This document shows, piece by piece, positions 6,953 to 14,827 of a DNA stretch of 18,560 nt; positions within the stretch are counted from its first letter, which is position 1; the number at the start of each line of letters is the position of its first letter. The notes below the pieces were generated by a model. That model did no database searches, had not been told where the DNA came from, and saw nothing but the letters and a program-made list of their open reading frames with translations. The position numbers were made by a program, and so were the translations under genes. Origin of the DNA: Candidatus Bathyarchaeota archaeon (lineage in GTDB: Archaea; Thermoproteota; Bathyarchaeia; Bathyarchaeales; SOJC01); assembly GCA_030641425.1 (NCBI GenBank), contig DAOWHM010000009.1, positions 1-18,560 on the forward strand, read 5' to 3'.

Positions 6953-8269
6953 GTGGTGTCGGCTCGTGAATCGTACAATCAAACACTTAGGCTTCTCCAG
7001 GAACATCACAGATGGTTCCAAGAAAATATTCCTCTAATTGCTAGCGAAAATGTGTCAAGCCTTGCTGTACGAGAAGCACTAGCAAGTGATTTTGGTCACC
7101 GTTACGCGGAGGGCTGGCCTGGTGAGCGAGTTTACGCCGGATGCACATACATAGACAAAGTTGAGCTCTTATGCATTGATCTGATGAAGAAACTCTACAA
7201 TGCAGAGTTCGTTGATGTGCGTCCAATCTCAGGAGTGGTGGCAAATCTGGTGGCTTATACAGCGTTTACTGAGCCTGGAGATGTCATGATGGCTTTATCA
7301 ATCCCGTGTGGTGGGCACATCACAACTGGTAAACGACGGTTGGGTGGTACAGCAGGTGCTGTCAGCGGATTAGACGTTCGATATCTAGCCCTTGACTATA
7401 AAGAATTAAACATCGACATCGATAGGACAAAAGTAAGAGTACAAAAGCTTGTGGACGAGGGAAAATCTCCTAGACTTGTAATGTTTGGGGCAAGTGTCTT
7501 CCCGTTTCCCCACCCGGTTAAGGAACTGGCTGAAACCTTCAAAGATTTAGGTGTCATAATTGGCTACGATGCTGCCCATGTGGCAGGGTTGATTGCTGGA
7601 GGTGTCTTTCAAGACCCTCTAAGAGAAGGTGCTGACTTTGTCAATTTGAGCACTCACAAAACCTTCTTCGGACCACAGCACGGCACAGTTCTATCCTGGA
7701 ATAAGCATGCGGACAAAATAAAGAGAGCAACGTTCCCAGGAATGGTCAGCAATCATCACCTACATGCTTTAGCTGGAGTCACAATTGCGTGCGCGGAAAT
7801 GATGGAGTTTGGGAGAGATTACGCTCAGCAAGTGGTGAAGAACGCGAAGGCATTGGCCCAAGCTTTGCATGAGAGAGGATTTGAAGTGTTAGCTGAACAC
7901 AAAGGCTTCACTGAGTCCCACGTCTTCCTTGTAGATGTAACTCAATATGGGGATGGTGGAAGTATAGAAGAGACTTTAGAGAAGGCTAACATCATCATAA
8001 ACCGCAACCTCCTACCTTGGGACATCAAAGAAGGCCGTCATTTCATGCATCCGGGAGGAATAAGACTTGGAACATCTGAAGTGACCAGGATTGGCATGAA
8101 AGGATCTGAAATGGTTGAGATTGCAGAGTTCATAAGCCGTACAGTCATCAAGAAAGAAACTGGCGATAAGGTAAAAAAAGACGTTACTGAGTTCCGAAGA
8201 GACTACCAAAATATCCATTATTGCTTTGAAGAAAACTCAGAGGCATATAAATACATAAGTATACGTTGA
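6953..8269 (+). CDS. glyA: Serine hydroxymethyltransferase
   Basis: PLP-dependent interconversion of serine and glycine with transfer of the C1 unit to a pterin carrier (tetrahydrofolate or tetrahydromethanopterin; which one cannot be read from the sequence). The 438 residues include the PLP lysine K236 in STHKT, D206 and H209 in YDAAHVAGL, H122 in GGHITTG, the substrate loop YAEGWPGERVYAG (51-63), and the carboxylate-binding R371 in GGIRLGTSE. The motif after the lysine reads FFGPQHG, where bacterial enzymes usually have RGPRGG. GTG codons at 6953 and 6956 both fit. GAGGG at 6945-6949 is better spaced for the second, which would shorten the protein by one residue. It is divergent from Sec61-beta. 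Confidence 0.95.
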   Translation: MVSARESYNQTLRLLQEHHRWFQENIPLIASENVSSLAVREALASDFGHRYAEGWPGERVYAGCTYIDKVELLCIDLMKKLYNAEFVDVRPISGVVANLVAYTAFTEPGDVMMALSIPCGGHITTGKRRLGGTAGAVSGLDVRYLALDYKELNIDIDRTKVRVQKLVDEGKSPRLVMFGASVFPFPHPVKELAETFKDLGVIIGYDAAHVAGLIAGGVFQDPLREGADFVNLSTHKTFFGPQHGTVLSWNKHADKIKRATFPGMVSNHHLHALAGVTIACAEMMEFGRDYAQQVVKNAKALAQALHERGFEVLAEHKGFTESHVFLVDVTQYGDGGSIEETLEKANIIINRNLLPWDIKEGRHFMHPGGIRLGTSEVTRIGMKGSEMVEIAEFISRTVIKKETGDKVKKDVTEFRRDYQNIHYCFEENSEAYKYISIR

Positions 8270-8368
8270 AGGGAGAGTAGTCGAAAGCAAAATGACACTA
8301 AAACGGCTACCAAGGTTCCGTTAGTATCCAGATTCGCACAAACATATTTCCAGCTTGGGAGCGAGTTC

Positions 8369-8662
8369 ATGACGTCGATTAAAGAATTTCAAAACCTGAT
8401 GCATCGCCTGTACTTTCTTCGAGACTCCAAGAGAGGAGTAAAGACGACAATCGAGTGGCTCAAAGAAGAGGTTGACGAACTCTATGAAGCCATACGGAAT
8501 GATGACAAAAGAGGCATCTCGGAAGAGTTTGCTGATGTTCTCGCTTGGCTCGTTTCATTAGCCAACGTTTTGGACGTAGATTTGCAGGAAGCTACACTTA
8601 AAAAGTACGCTGGCAACTGTCCAAAATGCAATTCAGCACCCTGCAAATGTCCTTTGAAGTGA
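8369..8662 (+). CDS. MazG-like nucleotide pyrophosphohydrolase with a C-terminal four-cysteine tail
   Basis: A 97-residue all-alpha protein of the MazG/NTP-PPase superfamily, which hydrolyses nucleoside triphosphates to monophosphate and pyrophosphate, often as house-cleaning of damaged nucleotides. The metal-binding acidic motif is present as E33, E34 and E37 (KEEVDEL) and then E53 and D56 (EEFADVLAWL). The last residues hold C84, C87, C92 and C94 (CPKC and CKC), a likely zinc knuckle, suggesting a small extension of the basic single-helical-hairpin unit. ATG 8369 is preceded by GGGAG about seven bases upstream. It lies 99 bases after glyA, possibly in its own transcript, and converges with the winged-helix gene with a 7-base gap. 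The substrate is unknown. Confidence 0.82.
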   Translation: MTSIKEFQNLMHRLYFLRDSKRGVKTTIEWLKEEVDELYEAIRNDDKRGISEEFADVLAWLVSLANVLDVDLQEATLKKYAGNCPKCNSAPCKCPLK

Positions 8663-8669
8663 AAGAATC

Positions 8670-8945
8670 CTAGGTTTCCAAACGTTGCTGTCCTATGCCC
8701 GTAACCTCCCAATTGAAAGGTCTACCATTCTTTCGTGAAACAATTCCTTCGGCTTCCAAAAGTCGGAGATGGTAAAGAACTACGCGGTAGTTCAATTGTG
8801 CTTCTTGGGCCACAGCAAGGGCTTTACCTTGCTCTCCTTCAAGAACGTCGAGAATTTTAGTGCGAGAAATTAATCCCCGTTTGACGTTTCTCTTTCTACT
8901 CAAGTAGGCATTCGGGTGAAATCCCAGATTGGTCATGACAACCAC
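8670..8945 (-). CDS. Winged helix-turn-helix DNA-binding protein (ArsR-like)
   Basis: A 91-residue protein with a single winged-helix domain: helix ISRTKILDVLEG (26-37), helix-turn-helix GKALAVAQEAQLNYRVVLYHLRLLEAEGIV (40-69), then a short wing ending WEVTGIGQQRL. The VxYHLRxLE pattern is typical of ArsR-type archaeal regulators. No metal-binding cysteines are present. It is the last gene of the minus-strand elf1 - GGGP synthase - DP2 run, 30 bases after DP2, so it is probably co-transcribed. The start could be GTG 8945, with AGGAA upstream, or ATG 8936 three codons in. The target is unknown; regulation of the operon is only a guess from position. Confidence 0.78.
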   Translation of the reverse strand: MVVMTNLGFHPNAYLSRKRNVKRGLISRTKILDVLEGEQGKALAVAQEAQLNYRVVLYHLRLLEAEGIVSRKNGRPFNWEVTGIGQQRLET

Positions 8946-8975
8946 TCAGAATTCCTGCTTCAAACAGAAAAGGGT

Positions 8976-11900
8976 TTAGGCAAAATCTGCAATACGCTTC
9001 TGCCGCGGCTTGTTACCTTCGAATATGGTAATCAACTCTTCTTCTACCAACCCTAAGCGTTGCAGGTAGTATTTCGGCAGCTTATACTTCTCAACAAGAT
9101 TCCTTGCGGTAACGATGTATTTCTCGATTCCCCCTCTGTAAACCGTCAAAGATAAATGCCCTCCGCATTTTAGGCACCTTCCCTTCAGAGGGATACGTCG
9201 GAACCGTTTGTTACACGTTTTGCAACGGAAACCTTGAGTCAAAAAAGCCCGGAGATTCCCGGAAATATCCCTAAGAAAATGAGTTGTTAGAACTTTCAAA
9301 GCTACTTTTTGGGCGTCGACGGCGGAGATCTTCTCCGCAAGTTCCAACTGACGATTAAGCTTGTCCGTCATCTTTTTAAGCTTCTTGTACATGCTTTCAT
9401 GATTTCCCGCGTTTATATCGGTAACTGGGACTGTGTAGCCAAAACCTTCAAACTGTTCTTCTGTTCCCAGTTTATGGACAAGTAAATCGATAAGGTTTGT
9501 TACTCTCCATGGGGCAACATTCTCCCATGTGTTCTCGTAAAAGGTTAAAGGATATTGTTTAGCGATGTCGAACTCGTGGGCCTGTCTTTGCACTTCTTTG
9601 GGATTGACAACGGGTATGATGAAAAGTGGTGCATCCATTATGCCACCAATTTGAGAAGGAAGATAGCTCTTGGAGAAGTTCAATAATGTGTCAAGAGCTA
9701 GCATCAAAGCGTCTTCATCTCCATCGCAATCGCGTCGCTTTGCTGAATGCCACACTGGGTGAGCATAGCATACGTCAAGTTTGGTGAAACCAATAACTCG
9801 GCCTAAGATGCCTACAGAAGTGTGAGGGGCTAAACCAATAACGAGGTGACCGAGAAGATCCTCTATTCGGTTGACGTTGTAGTATCTGGGAAGCCCGTAA
9901 ACTTTTTCCAGAAGTTGGTCGATAAATTTCGCTTCTCGAATGAAGTAAATCGCACACTTTCGGGGAATCACAACGTCTTGGACTCTCAACTCACAAAGCT
10001 GTTCTCCACTTGACAAAGGGATATTTTGGCAGTCTTTTGTGTAACCTAAAAGTTTGAGTTTTTCTATTGAAACTCCAACTTCCACCGGTTTGAAATGTGT
10101 GAGCGGGGCGTTTGTTGCATCAAAACGCATGGTTCCGTCTTTGTAGACGGATAGATCCTCCTTGGCGCGAAGAATTCCCTTTTCCAAGATTTCAGCAACT
10201 CTGTGTTCGTTCGATAGTCCTTTCACTCCTTTGATGTGTTTGGGTTGACTAACCTCTAATCGTTGGCAAGCATCATTAATTTCAGCTTTCAGATCAATTC
10301 TTTGTCGTTCAAAGACGCAGGTAGAGACACCACAAGCTGGACAAACATCACCATCAACACTTTTCCCACAACGAGGACAAGCCCTCTCCAAAACTGCCTC
10401 CGCGAAGCAAGAGAGGCATTTGATGTTTCGTGATAGCTTCCCACAGCCGGGGCAACGCCGTTTCGCTAATTCCACGTCAATAGGTCCCTTTTGAGCAGCC
10501 GCAATCAAATCACGTTGCGACCCCCCAGCCAAACCTACAGGAAAGAGAAGGTGGACGCGGGGTTTCATCTCTCTTCTTTTTGCCTTCTCTGGTCTACCCA
10601 TTCTCGCTCCTACTGTTGTTGGCGCTTTAGCGCGAACGATGATGCCGGAAAGGTTTCTTACAATCTCTAAGGATGACAGTGTTGGGTCAACTTTGACTTT
10701 CGAGTTTAAACTCAAACAAGTAGCCAGAATAAGAGCTTCGTCGCCTTCAACAAACATACGACCTTCAAGTACTCGATGAGGGAGACATAGCTTCTCAAGT
10801 GTCTTCTTAACGTTAGGATCGATTTCACCCATCATCTTAACTATCTCTTCTTCTCCTTTTCGAGTTTCTGAACTCTCCAACCATCGCCGTAATTTCCCCA
10901 ACTCTTCCGGAGTTATGTTGGACCAGTGAAAGTTATGACAGGGATGGAGAGGTACATCCAAGCCTTTGGCTATAGCAATTGCTTCTTGTGCATTAGGTTT
11001 ATGTCTAAGAGGAAGCGAGAGAAATGCGTCTAAACGTTGGTTTGAGATGCCAGTGGCTAAGGCAGCCTCCCCAACATTACCTCCAAATCTTAGATTTATA
11101 GCTGCGTGCAAATCCTGACACCACCACTCTTCACAGTATCCTGAGGGAGAGAGTGTTTTGTTGTTGTAAAGGAAGTCGCCAAAGCTGATCAGCAAATCGC
11201 CTAAAGATAGGATCCGGTGAATCTTGCTTCTTATTTGGGCATAATTGCTCTTTGAGACTCTAGCTACTGAGCCGTCCTTGAGGAGCACTGTTGGTGTCTC
11301 TATCGTATCTACAGGCATGACAACCCCGCCTTTGCCGGGCAACTCTATACGCATCTGTGTACCGCCAGCAAGAAACCTATTCAGAACTAACATAGTCAAG
11401 GGATGGATCCCGACAGCTGCGAGACCAGTATTTCTTGCCCTGCCGTAGCGAAGGCGAAAACCGCCTGGCTGCGAAGGGAAAGAAAAGACTGGGCGACCAG
11501 CAATGACGTCTTCCATGAAGCCTAAATTGTTACGTTTCTCTCCGTCGGTTCCTTCAACTTCTCTCACATCTTTCAGCCAATCCCATCCTTCGATCCCAAG
11601 TTTTTTAACTATTGTACGAACTTTTGTGGCTCGTCCGACGATGCCGTCATTTATTACGCGCAATGCGCCGCCACGGACATTGTTCGTTTCCACCCTAGGC
11701 AGATCACGGTAGGATTGCACCTCAACGGGATCAGATTTTGTTCCAGTAACTTCAATAGGGACTGATTCGATGGCCATTCGCAGTTGAGAATCGGCAACGT
11801 GATATTGAAAACGACCTACGTTCCGTTCATAAAGCCTCATTTCTTCGATAAATCTGCTTATCTCCTCCTCAGTAGGCTTATAGCGGTCTAAACCTAGAAG

Positions 11901-12452
11901 GCGGCGCACAAAATCTCCGATTATGAGCGTTAATGCTTGATCAGTTCCCCCAGCAGAACGTATAGGACCTGCATAGTATATGGCTAAGTACTTGGTTCCG
12001 TCAAAATTCTCTTTGACAGAAACTTTCGCCACTCCTTGAAGGGGAGCAGCAGTTATACCCTCGGTGAGTATGGCGAGAGCTGTTCGAACAGCCTGTTCTG
12101 CTGCGCTCTGGGTCTCTAAGTGACCAAACTTGCCGTATACGATCTCCTCGGCGATCTTGAACGCCAATTCTTCACGAGGGAGTTTCTCGCTCAAACTTCT
12201 TATGCTTGTGGCTACCCCTGTAGGACCTACTAGACCTTCCACAAGTTCAGCAAGGTCTTTACCAACTTCCGACTCTGGCTCTAGGGACGGGTCTAATCCC
12301 TTTGCCCTTGCTTTCCTGGCAACCGTGAAAAGTTTTTCCAGCTCCTCCTCTAGAGACTCTGCGTAACGCTTGTATTCAATGCTCATCTTGGCATTCAAAT
12401 GATCGCCCAACGACATTACACGTAGAAGCATATTTCGGGTTTTTGCCATCAA
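8976..12452 (-). CDS. polC: DNA polymerase D large subunit DP2
   Basis: Catalytic subunit of the archaeal replicative polymerase PolD, 1158 residues. Conserved landmarks are YYAGPIRSAGGTDQA (159-173), ETNNVRGGALR (255-265), RYGRARNTG (335-343) and ARMGRPEKA (616-624). A cysteine-rich zinc region has C667, C670, C679, C682, C692, C695, C704 and C707. The catalytic loop DCDGDEDA (908-915) places the active-site aspartates at D910 and D912, and a C-terminal zinc ribbon has C1077, C1080, C1093 and C1096. The tail QKRIADFA (1151-1158) resembles a PCNA-interacting box. There is no intein in the catalytic loop. The start is uncertain: TTG 12452, ATG 12449 and an internal ATG 12386 are all in frame, and none has a clear ribosome binding site. 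It lies 26 bases after the GGGP synthase gene. Confidence 0.96.
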   Translation of the reverse strand: MMAKTRNMLLRVMSLGDHLNAKMSIEYKRYAESLEEELEKLFTVARKARAKGLDPSLEPESEVGKDLAELVEGLVGPTGVATSIRSLSEKLPREELAFKIAEEIVYGKFGHLETQSAAEQAVRTALAILTEGITAAPLQGVAKVSVKENFDGTKYLAIYYAGPIRSAGGTDQALTLIIGDFVRRLLGLDRYKPTEEEISRFIEEMRLYERNVGRFQYHVADSQLRMAIESVPIEVTGTKSDPVEVQSYRDLPRVETNNVRGGALRVINDGIVGRATKVRTIVKKLGIEGWDWLKDVREVEGTDGEKRNNLGFMEDVIAGRPVFSFPSQPGGFRLRYGRARNTGLAAVGIHPLTMLVLNRFLAGGTQMRIELPGKGGVVMPVDTIETPTVLLKDGSVARVSKSNYAQIRSKIHRILSLGDLLISFGDFLYNNKTLSPSGYCEEWWCQDLHAAINLRFGGNVGEAALATGISNQRLDAFLSLPLRHKPNAQEAIAIAKGLDVPLHPCHNFHWSNITPEELGKLRRWLESSETRKGEEEIVKMMGEIDPNVKKTLEKLCLPHRVLEGRMFVEGDEALILATCLSLNSKVKVDPTLSSLEIVRNLSGIIVRAKAPTTVGARMGRPEKAKRREMKPRVHLLFPVGLAGGSQRDLIAAAQKGPIDVELAKRRCPGCGKLSRNIKCLSCFAEAVLERACPRCGKSVDGDVCPACGVSTCVFERQRIDLKAEINDACQRLEVSQPKHIKGVKGLSNEHRVAEILEKGILRAKEDLSVYKDGTMRFDATNAPLTHFKPVEVGVSIEKLKLLGYTKDCQNIPLSSGEQLCELRVQDVVIPRKCAIYFIREAKFIDQLLEKVYGLPRYYNVNRIEDLLGHLVIGLAPHTSVGILGRVIGFTKLDVCYAHPVWHSAKRRDCDGDEDALMLALDTLLNFSKSYLPSQIGGIMDAPLFIIPVVNPKEVQRQAHEFDIAKQYPLTFYENTWENVAPWRVTNLIDLLVHKLGTEEQFEGFGYTVPVTDINAGNHESMYKKLKKMTDKLNRQLELAEKISAVDAQKVALKVLTTHFLRDISGNLRAFLTQGFRCKTCNKRFRRIPLKGRCLKCGGHLSLTVYRGGIEKYIVTARNLVEKYKLPKYYLQRLGLVEEELITIFEGNKPRQKRIADFA

Positions 12453-12478
12453 AGGGATAAAAGAATGGGAACAGAGAG

Positions 12479-13303
12479 TTATGTTAATGGTTTTGTAGAC
12501 AATTTCTTGTGACGAAAGCTCTGTAGTTGTTCGTTGCGACAGCGGCTTCTGGCAGCGCCACCATCTTTAACAGCTTCTATAAGTTTCTCGAACTCACCTT
12601 CAGACCCAGCTTCTTCAATGATGTTTCCTGTCACCACGATATCCGCACCAGCTGTGACAACAGCTCTGGCCTGTTCACTACCTCTTATCCCACCTCCAAC
12701 AATCAAGATGACATCCAAAGCATCTTTTACAGTTCTAATCATAGCTGACGGAACTGGTTGGTTTGCTCCAGAACCAGCTTCCAGATAGACAAATCGCATG
12801 CCAAGATACTGAGCTGCCAAAGCATGTGCCACAGCTAGTTCCGGCTTTTTGTAAGGGATAGAAACAGCCCGTCCGACGATCCCGGCAGTACCGCCTTCTC
12901 CAACAATGATGTATCCAAGAGGTAGAGCCTCCAAGCTAAACTTCTTCACCAAAGGAGCCCCCAAGATCTGAGCCCCAACAAGAAAATAAGGATCAACCGA
13001 GTTCAGAAGCGACATAAACCATATTGCGTCCGCATATTGGCTAATTCCAGTCACATTATTTGGGAACAAGATTACGGGTATTTGAATATCACTTTTTATG
13101 GCTTTCACAACTTTATCAAGATGTACGGTCGAGTTAGTAGTTGACCCCCCAACCATAATAGCTGTCGTTTCCGATCTCGCTAACCTTTTTGCCAGATTTG
13201 AAGCAGAGCCAACTGAAACTTTTTCAGGGTCAACAAGGGTAAGATGGATGGCATCATCAGCTTGAATACGTTCCAAAAGATGCTTCTCTACAGACCCGAC
13301 CAT
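12479..13303 (-). CDS. Geranylgeranylglyceryl phosphate synthase
   Basis: Catalyses the first ether-bond step of archaeal membrane lipid synthesis, joining geranylgeranyl diphosphate to sn-glycerol-1-phosphate. The 274-residue TIM-barrel protein shows LVDPEK (23-28, with the Mg-binding Asp), GGST (52-55), FPNN (80-83), YLEAGSGA (173-180), VGGGIR (202-207) and TGN (225-227), the phosphate-binding loops of the GGGPS/PcrB family. The C-terminus carries about 25 extra basic residues after the last expected helix, which I do not recognise. ATG 13303 follows AGGAA at a spacing of about ten bases. It lies 20 bases after elf1 and 26 before DP2, so an operon linking lipid synthesis with replication and transcription genes is likely. 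Confidence 0.94.
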   Translation of the reverse strand: MVGSVEKHLLERIQADDAIHLTLVDPEKVSVGSASNLAKRLARSETTAIMVGGSTTNSTVHLDKVVKAIKSDIQIPVILFPNNVTGISQYADAIWFMSLLNSVDPYFLVGAQILGAPLVKKFSLEALPLGYIIVGEGGTAGIVGRAVSIPYKKPELAVAHALAAQYLGMRFVYLEAGSGANQPVPSAMIRTVKDALDVILIVGGGIRGSEQARAVVTAGADIVVTGNIIEEAGSEGEFEKLIEAVKDGGAARSRCRNEQLQSFRHKKLSTKPLT

Positions 13304-13323
13304 ACAAAACGTTTCCTAGGTTT

Positions 13324-13581
13324 CTACTGAAGTTTTGCAGCCTTTCTCTCGGCGTAGTATTTGTCGGTAAATCTACAATAAACATCAATATCCTTGTAAG
13401 GTTGTCTAATTGGAAATTCATCAGCCAGACCACAGCCGCCACAACGCAACATCGCGTGTTCTTCACCTTTCATAAGCTCAACTCTTATAGTCTCTTTTCC
13501 GCAACGTGGACAGAGAAAGACCTGTGGTAAACGTTTCTTGAGAATGCGGACAACTTTCCTCCGCCTTCTTCCCATGGTCAT
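13324..13581 (-). CDS. Elf1-like zinc-ribbon transcription elongation factor
   Basis: A small protein of the Elf1 family, which associates with RNA polymerase during elongation in eukaryotes and occurs in several archaeal lineages. It begins with a basic stretch MGRRRRK, followed by the [11 protein letters not shown] strand (C24, C27) and LRCGGCG (C47, C50), which form one four-cysteine zinc ribbon, then [11 protein letters not shown]. Two in-frame ATGs exist, at 13581 and 13575. The second gives the typical family N-terminus and sits about eight bases from GAGGG, so it is probably the real start (83 residues). A TATA-like box lies upstream. It heads the run to GGGP synthase, DP2 and the winged-helix gene. 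Confidence 0.9.
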   Translation of the reverse strand: MTMGRRRRKVVRILKKRLPQVFLCPRCGKETIRVELMKGEEHAMLRCGGCGLADEFPIRQPYKDIDVYCRFTDKYYAERKAAKLQ

Positions 13582-13613
13582 ATCCCTCGTCTTTCATTTT
13601 CTACACAACTATT

Positions 13614-13623
13614 CCTTAAATAC
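13614..13623 (-). promoter_or_regulatory. TATA box for the elf1 - DP2 operon
   Basis: Reads GTATTTAAGG on the minus strand. With standard spacing transcription would begin near 13592, leaving a leader of about 17 bases that includes the GAGGG before ATG 13575. It is the only good promoter candidate for the four-gene run. Confidence 0.5.
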
Positions 13624-13663
13624 TTACCCGAGATGCTTTTTTTGGGTTCATGATAACGAAAAT

Positions 13664-14662
13664 CTACATCTTGACGCCCCTACGTGGCTCCCTTGGCATA
13701 ACTAGGTCTGCAATATCTACACTATGACTAAAAATCCGATATATTGAAGATGCCACTGCCAGTATCATAGGCACAAACTCTGCAGATCGTTTGTTTATCG
13801 ACAACTCAATCTCTCGAAACATAGTTTCTATCTTTCCTCTCTTATTCCTAACCTCTTCTGCCAAAGCGACATTACGAGCAAAGAATGCTTTGAGCGCGGT
13901 TTCTTGAGCGTTAAATACATCTGAGTGGAACATTTCAACAGTATGAGTCATCGTTCTTGGAATTTCGCCACCTTTTGAGACCAAACCTTTATGAGCAATC
14001 TCTACAGCGCGGTCTCCAATTGTTTCCACCAGACTTCCACATAAACGGTAATCAAGGCAATCTATTGAGTGGATCCCAAATTTCTCACCAGCACTTGGAT
14101 TCTGAATCACAGCTCGTAGTGTACGGACTAGAAGGAAGTAGAACCTGTTGACTTCAACATCTCGTGCTATCACATTCTGAGCCAAACTTCTATCACCTTC
14201 TAGAAACGCTGTCACCCCGTCTCGGTGCATCCAAGCAGCAATATTATACTCACGCCGCAAGATCTTTTCCGGTGAAGATGCTGTCGGTTCTAGCAAACAC
14301 TGTAAGACTATTCGGGCATAGTCCTCCTCAACAATCTCCAAACCAATGAGGCGACTTGACGTTTCTTTAATCAATGTTCTTTCCTCTGGCGAAATATTGT
14401 TCTTGGCTTCAACTCGAATCTCATCATATCCTAGTAAGTATTTCCCGACGATTTCCCTATACAGGTAGGGAGTTGGCCTTATCACGGCACGTAAAATCCT
14501 ACGCTCCATTTCACTCTGTGGACTGAGACTTAAATGTCCGTCAATGGATTCAGTAATGCTTAGAATTGCACCTTTACTCAGTCCGAAGCGTTCTGCCCAG
14601 TTTTTAGGCAACGTAACAAAGAAGGTGCCACTGTTTGTACGTTGAACCTTGCGTAGTTCCAT
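13664..14662 (-). CDS. AbrB-PhoU phosphate-type regulator
   Basis: A 332-residue protein with an N-terminal AbrB/SpoVT-like swapped-hairpin domain (residues 1-48, including SGTFFVTLPKNWAERFGLSKG) and a C-terminal pair of PhoU helical bundles (about 115-325). This two-domain build is common in archaea, where such proteins are annotated as phosphate uptake regulators. The AbrB part suggests DNA binding, and the PhoU part a sensor or metal/phosphate-binding role. No pst phosphate transporter genes are seen nearby, so the target is unknown. ATG 14662 has GAGAGGT about eight bases upstream and a TATA-like box. It is divergent from DP1 and lies 82 bases before elf1, which has its own promoter candidate. 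Confidence 0.87.
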   Translation of the reverse strand: MELRKVQRTNSGTFFVTLPKNWAERFGLSKGAILSITESIDGHLSLSPQSEMERRILRAVIRPTPYLYREIVGKYLLGYDEIRVEAKNNISPEERTLIKETSSRLIGLEIVEEDYARIVLQCLLEPTASSPEKILRREYNIAAWMHRDGVTAFLEGDRSLAQNVIARDVEVNRFYFLLVRTLRAVIQNPSAGEKFGIHSIDCLDYRLCGSLVETIGDRAVEIAHKGLVSKGGEIPRTMTHTVEMFHSDVFNAQETALKAFFARNVALAEEVRNKRGKIETMFREIELSINKRSAEFVPMILAVASSIYRIFSHSVDIADLVMPREPRRGVKM

Positions 14663-14708
14663 GGTAATACCTCTCGATTTTTTCGACAGAATCTAAACAA
14701 GCATGCAA

Positions 14709-14717
14709 CATATAAAC
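14709..14717 (-). promoter_or_regulatory. TATA box for the AbrB-PhoU gene
   Basis: Reads GTTTATATG on the minus strand, predicting a start near 14687 and a 25-base leader containing GAGAGGT. The opposite strand reads CATATAAAC, so the same site could also serve DP1 in the other direction. Confidence 0.5.
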
Positions 14718-14827
14718 ACAGACAGTGAAGAATGGATTTACAGGAGAAATTAATACATGTATAGACACTCAGTTTACAGAAACAGTAATGTTTTTGAGGC
14801 TTCTCTCTGAAACCTTCTCGGGCATGT

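Noticed and set aside
8270..8368. Possible hairpin AACGG...CCGTT between glyA and the MazG-like gene
   Set aside because: The stem is only five pairs and no T run follows; it does not support a terminator or a structured RNA.
13640..13646. T run at the end of the AbrB-PhoU gene as a terminator
   Set aside because: On the transcribed minus strand it is an A run, so it cannot be a T-rich archaeal terminator for that gene.
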